Shown: positions 54,646-61,723 of the stretch, piece after piece
Layout: each line of letters begins with the position of its first letter
Position numbering within the stretch: position 1 is the stretch's first letter
DNA from: Pedosphaera sp.
GTDB lineage: Bacteria; Verrucomicrobiota; Verrucomicrobiia; Limisphaerales; Pedosphaeraceae
DNA: 61,723 bases
Direction of reading: 5' to 3'
Assembly (NCBI GenBank): GCA_028293325.1
Contig: JAQGPA010000045.1
Location: 1-61,723, forward strand
Notes under the pieces: generated by a model
What the model was told of the DNA's origin: nothing
Seen by the model: the letters and a program-made list of their open reading frames with translations, nothing else
Database searches by the model: none
Made by a program: the position numbers and the translations under genes

Positions 54646-56982
54646 TTATTCCTGCGGATAGACGAGGATGCGGTCGTGAACCAGAATGACAAGGTCACTC
54701 TTGCCATCACCGGTCACGTCCGTTATCAGCGCTTCGCGCGGCTCGGGCAGGTCGCTGCGACGGCTACGGAAGGTTCGTTCCTCGAAGACCTGCCAGCGAT
54801 TCACCGGCACCAGTTTGCGGTTGGTATCGAAGACCACGAGATCAAGATAATTCTTGGCCGTTTCCAGAAACACCATTTCCTTGCGGCCGTCATTGTCCAA
54901 ATCGCCGGAAACCACGTCGTTCAGGTGTCCGTCCTTAATGGGCGTTTCATACCCATCCAATTCGGTGAACTCCCAAACCTTGCCCTCCAATGGCATCCAA
55001 CCGACGGCATCCTTGCCGAGAAAAGCAACGCTGTTCAGATTATGACCGCCCAGCGTAATCGGCTGCAGGCTGCTGAATGTCGTGTATGGCAGGGAAATGT
55101 TCCGGACCACTTGCCACACACTGGCGGCATCGCGCTCGCACAACGTCAATACTTTGCGCTCTGCATCGAGCAGAAAAATTGAATTTACAGCGTTGGTTCC
55201 GTTGGGCAACGCGGCCGCGCCCACCAGTCGGGAATTACTCCCCGCGCCATTGATTTGTTCCTTCACGCTAAAGACCCACCCGCCGCGATTTGTGGAATTC
55301 TGGGCCGCTGCTTCCTGCTTGAGCACCACAGCGCGGAGAAAGTTCTTTTGGGCCAGCAATAGTTCCGGCTTGCCATCGCCATCCACATCCGCCGAGCTCA
55401 ACCACGGTTCTTCCACGCTGCCACCGGGCGGGGCAATATCCTGTTCATCAAAATCTTTGTCGGCAACCTGCAGCAGCACCTTGATCTTCTCGTAAGGGAT
55501 CAAAACCACCAAATCCGTCAGGCCATCCTGGTTGACATCATGAAATGTCAGAGTGGTGGGATTGGATTTAAAACTTTCGTTTAACTTCTGCGTTCTGCCC
55601 TTGCCATCGGCCGTCCGGGTCACCAAAGAGCGCTTGCCGTCCTGATCTACAATTACCGCGAGCGTTGGCTTTGCTTTGGGCTGCAATCGGCCAACGGCCA
55701 TCGCCAGCGGTTTGCCGTCCAGCGGAATCAACGTGGGAAAAGGCAACCGGCCTTTCTCGTCCAACTGCGTTACGCCCACCTGCCGTTCGTCGCCGCTCAG
55801 CAGGAAGATGTTCGGCTTTCCATCGCCATTCCAGTCGGCCACAGCCAGATCACTCACGCCTGTTAGGGTGGGAAAAGTCCGTGGCGCTTCCAGCGTCCCG
55901 TCCGCTTTTTGCAGATAAATCGATATTTGCCCGCTCTCCGGCTCGGCCACCAGCAAATCGGGCAACCGATCGCCATTCACGTCGGCCCAAAGCACGCCCC
56001 GCCGTGACTTGTCACTCTTGTTTAACGGCAGGACCTGAAACTGGCCGTTTTTAAAGGCGCCGGACAGATTCTCCGCCGGCTTGAGCGTAAATTCGGAAAC
56101 CTGTGCCCGACCGGAATTTTGGGCAATGGTGATAAACTGTGTTTTTTCATTTCCCTCCAGGTTATCCGACCAGTAAGAGCGAATCGGCGGGAGTGTAAAA
56201 TAAACTTCCGGCCCCAGTTGACCGGAGTCGCTTTGCCGGCGGAAACGAAACGGCGTCGGACTTTCCCAATTCACCAGCATGAGGTCGCTCCGTCCGTCCC
56301 CATCCACATCAAGGACCTGTATCGCCTTGACCGTCCCGGAGTAGGGAATTTTTTCAGGTTCACCGAGCGTGTGGTCGGCCTTCTGGCTCAGCACATAAAT
56401 CTGCGTATCGCCCAACAGCACGAGATCGGTGCGGTGGTCGCCATTCAAATCGCCAGCCACCAAGGCATTGGCGGTCAGTTGGCCATCATCAATGGCCCAG
56501 CGCTTTGGCGCACTCCAGCCGTTGGTACCCTGATTGTATTGCACCACCAACTCTTTCGGCTCGCCGTAATAGGCAATATCGGGCCGGCCATCCCCATTGA
56601 GATCAGCCACCACCAGGGAAGAAATGCGTTTCTCCGAGGCGATTGATTCCAAGCGAAAACGCGCATCGAGCGGCAGCTCGTTCAATTCCTTTTTGACAAG
56701 AGGTTTGGTGCTGGCTGTCAGGTTCGTGGCCCCGGTCTGGTTGTAAAGCAGGTTGATCTTGGAACGCGCATTGTTGACCACGATCAGGTCGTTTAGCCCG
56801 TCGCCATCCAGATCGGCCGAGCGCAGCAGACCGATTTGGTAGTCGATGGGAAAAATCTCCGGCCCAGTGAAGCCAAAGCGGTTGGTAATGGTTTCAGTGC
56901 GCGCGTTGAAAGCAATGAGGGCGGCCATCAGTGCAAAAACAGCCGCGCGCCTATTCAATTTGGTCAAATTCAGTTTATGCAT
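54646..56982 (-). CDS. Secreted FG-GAP/VCBS repeat protein
   Basis: The 778-residue protein has a signal peptide (RAAVFALMAALIAFNARTE). About ten calcium-binding FG-GAP/VCBS repeats are visible as Asp-rich loops, for example DLDGDGLNDLIVVN, DLNGDGRPDIAYYG, DVDGDGRSDLMLVN, DWNGDGKPNIFLLS, DVDGDGKPELLLAQ, DLDNDGRKEMVFLE and DVTGDGKSDLVILV. Together they should form an integrin-like seven- or more-bladed propeller on the cell surface. Its stop is 7 bp from that of the convergent unknown gene. Adhesion or a surface-enzyme scaffold role is possible, with no catalytic domain seen. Confidence 0.9.
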   Translation of the reverse strand: MHKLNLTKLNRRAAVFALMAALIAFNARTETITNRFGFTGPEIFPIDYQIGLLRSADLDGDGLNDLIVVNNARSKINLLYNQTGATNLTASTKPLVKKELNELPLDARFRLESIASEKRISSLVVADLNGDGRPDIAYYGEPKELVVQYNQGTNGWSAPKRWAIDDGQLTANALVAGDLNGDHRTDLVLLGDTQIYVLSQKADHTLGEPEKIPYSGTVKAIQVLDVDGDGRSDLMLVNWESPTPFRFRRQSDSGQLGPEVYFTLPPIRSYWSDNLEGNEKTQFITIAQNSGRAQVSEFTLKPAENLSGAFKNGQFQVLPLNKSDKSRRGVLWADVNGDRLPDLLVAEPESGQISIYLQKADGTLEAPRTFPTLTGVSDLAVADWNGDGKPNIFLLSGDERQVGVTQLDEKGRLPFPTLIPLDGKPLAMAVGRLQPKAKPTLAVIVDQDGKRSLVTRTADGKGRTQKLNESFKSNPTTLTFHDVNQDGLTDLVVLIPYEKIKVLLQVADKDFDEQDIAPPGGSVEEPWLSSADVDGDGKPELLLAQKNFLRAVVLKQEAAAQNSTNRGGWVFSVKEQINGAGSNSRLVGAAALPNGTNAVNSIFLLDAERKVLTLCERDAASVWQVVRNISLPYTTFSSLQPITLGGHNLNSVAFLGKDAVGWMPLEGKVWEFTELDGYETPIKDGHLNDVVSGDLDNDGRKEMVFLETAKNYLDLVVFDTNRKLVPVNRWQVFEERTFRSRRSDLPEPREALITDVTGDGKSDLVILVHDRILVYPQE

Positions 56983-57032
56983 TTTACGAATATTAACTCG
57001 GAAATTGCCACTCCTCGAGCCGCTTGACCAGC

Positions 57033-57455
57033 TTATTCACCAATAATATGGGCAGCCACCCGTCGGGAATGTGGCTGTTGGCGATGTTCCCAGACGTAGA
57101 TCCCCTGCCATGTGCCTAGCGCGAGCTGGCCCGCCACAATTGGAATGCTTAAATTCACGGCGGTCAAGGCGGTCCGCACATGCGCCGGCATATCATCTTC
57201 TCCTTCAGCCGTATGTCTAAAAATGGAATCCCCGTCAGGAACCAGGCGGGAAAAGAAGCGTTCCAGATCGCGGCGGACTTCTGGATCGGCATTTTCCTGA
57301 ATGAGCAATGAAGCTGAAGTGTGGCGCAGATGAAGTGTCAACAACCCATCCTCGATGACCTGTTGCCGCACCCAGTCCGTTACCGGCCCTGTGATTTCAT
57401 AAAACCCGCGCACTCGCGTGCTCACTTCAATCTCATGGGTGCCTTGGCGCAGCAT
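57033..57455 (-). CDS. YjbQ family protein (UPF0047)
   Basis: From the ATG at 57455 the protein has 140 residues. HTSASLLIQENADPEVRRDLERFFSRL, HTAEGEDDMPAHV and LALGTWQGIYVWEHR are the three conserved blocks of the YjbQ fold, including its His and Glu cluster. Members have been linked to a thiamine-phosphate synthase side activity, but the true role is unsettled. It lies on the same strand as the TPR gene, 49 bp downstream of that gene's stop, and upstream of the FG-GAP gene. Confidence 0.9.
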   Translation of the reverse strand: MLRQGTHEIEVSTRVRGFYEITGPVTDWVRQQVIEDGLLTLHLRHTSASLLIQENADPEVRRDLERFFSRLVPDGDSIFRHTAEGEDDMPAHVRTALTAVNLSIPIVAGQLALGTWQGIYVWEHRQQPHSRRVAAHIIGE

Positions 57456-57503
57456 GTTTTTGGCTGTTGAAACGCGGTAAAAACCCTGCAAACCCTCAGA
57501 ACC

Positions 57504-59438
57504 TTATTGCGTGGTGGTGGCGGCTTTCGGGTCTTCCAGCAGCTTTTCCAATTCCAAAATTCGCGGGTGTCCCACCGCGAGGGCCTTCTGATAATGCCAG
57601 CGCGCCAATTCCATCAGCGGCGGCTGCTGCGCCACATAAACAACTGCCAGATTGCTCTGGGCGTCGCCGTAACCGGGATCGATCTGGATGGCTTTGCGCA
57701 AGGCGGTTTCGGCTGGCCCGCGCATTCCTTTCTCGCTGAGTGTAATTCCCAGAAAGTTTTGAATCCGGGCGTTTTGCGGATCCAGTTGCGCCGCACGGCT
57801 CAAGGCATCCAGTGCTTCGTCAAATTTTCTTTGCTGAAATTTCAATTGCCCCAGCACCAGCAGACTGTAGGCGTCTGCGGGATCAACCGCTATCGCCTGC
57901 TTGATATGTGCTTCCGCTTCCTCCAGATGGTTCAACTGCATTTGAATGGTGGCTAGATTCCCCAGCGCCGGAACATTCTTGTCGTCCAACTTGAGCACTT
58001 CCAGATATTTCTCTTCAGCCTTGTCGTATTCGCCGGCCACAAAGAAGCGTTGCGCGTCGGCCACCAGCACGGCTGCCTCGGCGGGCAAATCCTTCACTCG
58101 TTTCCGGGCGGAAACGTGGGCCGAGGCCACCAGGGTATTCTGTGGAAGACTGAAAAGCGCCAGTTCTTCCGCCGAATAAGGAACCTGTCTGGCTTCAAAA
58201 ACCTCAATCCGCGCGCGTAATGCCGCCAATTGCCGTGTCATCTCTTCAATACGATCCGCGGTCTCCTTCCCCTTTGCCTTCCCTTGGAGTTCCCGCGTCG
58301 CCGCGTTCAGGGTCTTTTGCAATTCATCCCGTTGCGTCTCCAATTGCTTGATCTTTGCCTTGCTCACAACATCAACGACCGGCGCGGCTGCGGGAGTTAC
58401 CGGCGCCTTTACCGGCGTCGCCTCATGGAGCGCGATGGATTGCTTAACCCGATTTTCGAGCGCGATTCTCTCCAACCGTAAAATCTCCTTGTCCGACTGC
58501 AAGGCCGCGACTTGCGCCTGCGCTTCGAGCAATTGCCGGCTCAGGTTTTCACCCTTGGACGCCACCGCTCCCTTGCTTTTCAAGTCGGTCACCTGTTTCT
58601 TGAGTATCTCGTTTTCCGCCCGCAAGGCCACCGTCGCTTCATCCGGTGCCGCCAGGGTCTTCACCCGTGACTGTAGCGCCGCCTTATCCAGCACCAGCGC
58701 GGCATTCGCTTCCGTAAGTTGCGTCACCTTGCGATTGGCCTCAGCCAATGATTGCTGGGTTTGCTCCAATACTGCCGGGTTCGCCGGCAGAACGTTGGTT
58801 TTCACCTGGGCCAAACTCACCCTAAGCAGTTCATTCTCCTTTTGAAGTTCCCGGATCGTTCCTTCCGCTTTAGCCAACTCCCGTGGATCTGTCGCCGCCG
58901 GCTGAGCCGCCAAAGCCTCCTTCAGTTTGGATTCCAACAACACCTTGTCCGCCTCCATGCGCCGAACCTGATCCTGCAAAGCCCTGACCTGATTTTCCGC
59001 CTCGGTCGGGACCGGTAAGGTTGGTGTCACCATGCTAACCGGAGGATTGGCCACCTCATTGGTGGCCGGAGCCGGTGCCGGTGTGGGGGTGGGAGCCGCA
59101 ACTGGCACATTGGTTGCAGGCGCAGCCGGGGCGTTAGTAATAGAAACGGACGCCGGAGGCCGCGAGGAAATCTGCGCCATCTTTACAGCCACATAATTGA
59201 GCCGGTAATGGACAACCTTCACGTTCCAATCTGGGTAGCCGGCCTGAAATCGTTTCAACGCCGATTGAACTTCCACATATTTGGCCATCGCTGCGGCCCA
59301 TTGCCCCTTTTCATTCAGCGCATCGGCCTGCTGGATAAGGTTGTAAATACCAACATATTGATCGTCCGGTCCCTCTGCCCATGCGCCCGGAGCAAGCGTC
59401 AGGAGAAACAAAAGCGCCAAAATAAGAAAGCGTTTCAT
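57504..59438 (-). CDS. Secreted coiled-coil/TPR protein
   Basis: The chosen ATG at 59438 gives about 644 residues with a signal peptide (LILALLFLLTLAPGAWA). After an Ala/Pro-rich linker comes a long coiled coil (about residues 150-390, such as EAENQVRALQDQVRRMEADKVLLESKLKEALAA). At least four tetratricopeptide repeats follow in the C-terminal 200 residues (AGEYDKAEEKYLEVLKLDDKNVPALGNLATIQMQLNHLEEAEAHIKQA and YSLLVLGQLKFQQRKFDEALDALSRAAQLDP). The layout suggests a periplasmic scaffold for a protein complex. It is the gene upstream of yjbQ on the same strand. Confidence 0.85.
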   Translation of the reverse strand: MKRFLILALLFLLTLAPGAWAEGPDDQYVGIYNLIQQADALNEKGQWAAAMAKYVEVQSALKRFQAGYPDWNVKVVHYRLNYVAVKMAQISSRPPASVSITNAPAAPATNVPVAAPTPTPAPAPATNEVANPPVSMVTPTLPVPTEAENQVRALQDQVRRMEADKVLLESKLKEALAAQPAATDPRELAKAEGTIRELQKENELLRVSLAQVKTNVLPANPAVLEQTQQSLAEANRKVTQLTEANAALVLDKAALQSRVKTLAAPDEATVALRAENEILKKQVTDLKSKGAVASKGENLSRQLLEAQAQVAALQSDKEILRLERIALENRVKQSIALHEATPVKAPVTPAAAPVVDVVSKAKIKQLETQRDELQKTLNAATRELQGKAKGKETADRIEEMTRQLAALRARIEVFEARQVPYSAEELALFSLPQNTLVASAHVSARKRVKDLPAEAAVLVADAQRFFVAGEYDKAEEKYLEVLKLDDKNVPALGNLATIQMQLNHLEEAEAHIKQAIAVDPADAYSLLVLGQLKFQQRKFDEALDALSRAAQLDPQNARIQNFLGITLSEKGMRGPAETALRKAIQIDPGYGDAQSNLAVVYVAQQPPLMELARWHYQKALAVGHPRILELEKLLEDPKAATTTQ

Positions 59439-59552
59439 TTTGGCAGTATATCCGATGCGGCGAGGTCTTGGCAAGCTTGCGTCACATCCTTGAATCCAGG
59501 CTGCTGCAACTTTCTGCTGGTCCCGTGGAGTCGGCCAGGGCGATGGACTCTA

Positions 59553-60119
59553 CTACTTTCCCCGGCGACGATAGAGCAACATCGCAGCTGCTCCCAATCC
59601 GCCAAGGATCATGGTCGAAGGTTCAGGTACTATCGGGGCAAGGACGATGCAGTTGAAACCGGTAACGCCGAATTGGAAGGCCGCCGCATTACCGGGCCCC
59701 GTACCAGTGGCATTTACCCAGCCCCCGGAAAAATCAGTCAAAATGGTATGATCACCGGGAGCGGCAGCAACGGCCGCTTCAAACGTGCTGAAATTGCCGG
59801 TCCAACCTTTGACTTCAAAAACAGCATTCGCTCCCGGAGCCGTGCCATTGGGAGTGGTATAAACTCCACCATTGAACAATCCCAGGCCTCCGGAACCATG
59901 AATCGCCGGCCCAATCTGCACCAATTGCGCATCGGTGGATCCCAACACGCCCCAGTACAGTGCCACTTGAAAAGTTGAAGGAACCGCACTCCCATAATTA
60001 TTCAGGTTGTTGGTCAACACCGTGAAGGAGGGATTGTCCGCGAAAAGAATCGTGCCTTGTGCCCAAAGCTTCAGGCTGAAGCTTAAGGCAATCGCCACAA
60101 AGAAAATTTTCTTCACCAT
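59553..60119 (-). CDS. PEP-CTERM sorting-signal protein
   Basis: From the ATG at 60119 the protein has about 188 residues. A signal peptide (KIFFVAIALSFSLKLWA) is followed by a Gly/Asn-rich mature part. The C-terminus, VPEPSTMILGGLGAAAMLLYRRRGK, is a complete PEP-CTERM domain: VPEPS, a hydrophobic segment and a basic tail. Such proteins are processed by exosortase-type enzymes, so the host should encode one elsewhere. The frame upstream of 60119 has no signal-like features. Confidence 0.85.
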   Translation of the reverse strand: MVKKIFFVAIALSFSLKLWAQGTILFADNPSFTVLTNNLNNYGSAVPSTFQVALYWGVLGSTDAQLVQIGPAIHGSGGLGLFNGGVYTTPNGTAPGANAVFEVKGWTGNFSTFEAAVAAAPGDHTILTDFSGGWVNATGTGPGNAAAFQFGVTGFNCIVLAPIVPEPSTMILGGLGAAAMLLYRRRGK

Positions 60120-60708
60120 CCAATAATGGGTTGTGCGATTTGTGTAAACCTTGACGGGCGAACCTCGACCCACAGTCAGACTCTGACTCGGGGGAGGCTG
60201 AATAAAATGGGTGTCGTTAAACTCCATTAGCAATTGCTCCAAAAAAATTCCAAGTTCCGCCTGCTGATTAATTTCGGTCGTGCTTTGTTCGTGATGAGTA
60301 AACCAAAAATACTTTTACGTGGCAAGATATTTCGCTGTTATCTCACATAAATTTATTCATAATTTTTTTGTTCCTGCTCCTCTCTCTTCAACTTTTCAAA
60401 ATTGACACGCTCTCGCCTGAACCTTTATTCCGACCACTACCGTCATCGTTCCGGATTCCACCGGATGCTTCCGGCATTCCTTCTCCCCGCAACTGATCGC
60501 TGTGATCGAACCGTTGGCAGGAGAACTGTTCCGCCTGTGGAAAACGCCTTCGAATTATTGGCTCCAAAATTTGTTTCCCTTCACGCCGCCATGATCTTAA
60601 CTCACACCCCAAAGCCAACAAACCGGAACGTATTCCCACCGCAAATCCAATGACCCAATTGACAGTGTAATGCGGATTGTGTTAGGTTCCGCGGCAACGC
60701 ACTGGGTT
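60120..60708. other. 589-bp region between PEP-CTERM gene and HNH gene
   Basis: The left part should contain the PEP-CTERM promoter. A candidate on the minus strand is TTGCCA and TTTACT with 17 bases between them (60297-60325). The stretch 60290-60410 is AT-rich. No gene-like frame was found. Confidence 0.4.
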
Positions 60709-61329
60709 ATGAGTTCGTTTTTAAACCAACATGTGCTGGTGCTCAACCGCTTATGGCAGGCCGTCAATATTTGCACCGCCCGCCGCGCACTCACTTTGCT
60801 CTTCGAAGGTCACGCTCAGGTTGTTTTTGGCGCCGATGACGGCTCTTTTCAAACCTTTAGCTTCACGCAATGGCAGGATTTCTCCCATCAACAACCGCAT
60901 CCGGAGAGCATCCATACCATCTCCTTTAGAATCCGCGTTCCCCGGGTCATCCTCCTCGTCATGTTTGACCGCCTCCCTAAAAAGGAGGTCAAGTTCACCC
61001 GGCACAATATCTTTGAGCGGGACAACAACACCTGCCAATACTGCGGCCAAGTCTTCGACCGCAAAGACTTAAATTTGGACCACGTTATACCCCGCGACCG
61101 CGGCGGCCCGACCACCTGGGAAAACATTGTCTGCTCCTGCATCCCTTGCAATACCCGCAAGGCCAATCACACTCCCCACGAAGCGGGCATACACCTTATC
61201 CGCAAGCCCAAACGACCCAAATGGCGGCCGTTCGTGCAGATCAACCTGGGCCTCAACCATCACGAAAGCTGGAAGCATTTTGTTGACCTCGCTTATTGGA
61301 ACGTGGAACTCGGTGAAGATGTACAGTAG
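60709..61329 (+). CDS. HNH endonuclease family protein
   Basis: From the ATG at 60709 the protein has 206 residues. The HNH core is NTCQYCGQVFDRKDLNLDHVIPRDRGGPTTWENIVCSCIPCNTRKAN, with the catalytic His in LDHV, Asn in WENIV, and two CxxC zinc knuckles (CQYC, CIPC). The N-terminal ~90 residues (FLNQHVLVLNRLWQAVNICTARRALTLLFEGHAQVVF) belong to the same widespread unknown group. In this phylum such stand-alone HNH genes are conserved in position, so it is probably a housekeeping or nucleic-acid enzyme rather than mobile DNA. Confidence 0.85.
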   Translation: MSSFLNQHVLVLNRLWQAVNICTARRALTLLFEGHAQVVFGADDGSFQTFSFTQWQDFSHQQPHPESIHTISFRIRVPRVILLVMFDRLPKKEVKFTRHNIFERDNNTCQYCGQVFDRKDLNLDHVIPRDRGGPTTWENIVCSCIPCNTRKANHTPHEAGIHLIRKPKRPKWRPFVQINLGLNHHESWKHFVDLAYWNVELGEDVQ

Positions 61330-61427
61330 CAGCGCCGTCAGCTGTTTAGATTAACGCTTCCCCCTCTGCAGACTTCCAGCCAAAGCCGGCTTGCCCTCGC
61401 ACTATCAAGCGCTGAACCCCTTCTCTC

Positions 61428-61723
61428 TCAGGATTTTGCCGTTGCGGTCCGCGCCACTTCGATCAATTCCCAAAATTTCGGGTTCTGTTGCAATGCTTCA
61501 TCCTCCTGCAGCTTCAGGCCGGAGCGAAAGTAAAAATCCTTCAGTGTGTGCCGGCTCAGAATTCGGTGAACCACCACGCCAAGATCATGCCGCTCAAAAT
61601 AGACCCGATAATCCCCCACCCGAAACCGGTGCAACGCCCGCCCGGCGCGTTCCAGTTTGCCGAATTGATCCAGCTCCGTATTCATCACCTGCTGTGGCAA
61701 ACCGCGAAATTCACCCAAAATTT
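61428..61723 (-). CDS. RelE/ParE-like toxin, N-terminus cut by window edge
   Basis: The leftward frame stops at 61428 and is open to the right edge. The visible ~97 residues include RAGRALHRFRVGDYRVYFERHDLGVVVHRILSRHTLKDFYFRSGL. The pattern LxRFRVGDYRVYFE followed by V-H-R-I-L is the core of RelE/ParE-type ribosome- or gyrase-targeting toxins. The first visible candidate start is a TTG at 61718, and a better start may lie beyond the window. A partner antitoxin, if present, is out of view. Confidence 0.6.
   Translation of the reverse strand, partial: ILGEFRGLPQQVMNTELDQFGKLERAGRALHRFRVGDYRVYFERHDLGVVVHRILSRHTLKDFYFRSGLKLQEDEALQQNPKFWELIEVARTATAKS

Overview
The window most resembles a chromosome segment of a Verrucomicrobiota bacterium, perhaps from the Pedosphaera/Limisphaerales side. 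The evidence is moderately GC-rich DNA, several XylR/AraC-type sugar regulators, many secreted beta-helix, GH and FG-GAP proteins, a PEP-CTERM anchor, and mostly weak Shine-Dalgarno sites. No 16S rRNA is present, so the assignment is an inference from gene content.

Region 1 (1-31.7 kb) is a carbohydrate-utilisation island. It carries three secreted parallel beta-helix proteins (1-284 partial, 4064-6286, 9655-12036), a sialate O-acetylesterase-type esterase, GH31, GH2 and GH97 enzymes, a DUF1080 lipoprotein, and SSS and GPH/MFS sugar symporters. A tight four-gene operon (13124-16687: RraA-type aldolase, SMP-30 lactonase, DgoD-type dehydratase, SDR) can be read as a complete non-phosphorylative route from a free sugar to pyruvate plus an aldehyde. 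Three AraC/XylR-type regulators lie among these genes. A conserved 41-bp element occurs five times (440, 3969, 12073, 23473, 24823). In three cases it sits 35-41 bp upstream of an island gene in the same orientation and ends in an ATAAT box, so it looks like the activator site plus -10 of a local regulon.

Region 2 (about 31.7-42.9 kb) is an integrative element beside a tRNA-Asn(GTT) gene (42946-43020). From the tRNA inward it has a tyrosine integrase with an atypical first catalytic box, a small unknown protein, an excisionase-like HTH protein, and a leftward operon of a small protein, an HUH rolling-circle Rep-like protein and a DUF3102 protein. Further left are an AT-hook protein, a winged-helix/coiled-coil protein, an XRE repressor and a two-TM membrane protein. 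The left end holds relics: a truncated coiled-coil gene, pieces of two transposases and a possible integrase C-terminus. No left att repeat was found, so that boundary is open.

Region 3 (43-61.7 kb) is core genome: mutM, a phosphoribosyltransferase, pyrH, a DUF4440 protein, tsf and rpsB in one leftward run with a clear terminator after tsf. Beyond it lie a MarR/membrane-protein pair with a palindromic operator, DUF2092 and DUF6515 envelope proteins, a trypsin/HtrA-like protease, a large FG-GAP protein, a YjbQ protein, a TPR/coiled-coil protein, a PEP-CTERM protein, an HNH nuclease and an edge-truncated RelE/ParE-like toxin.
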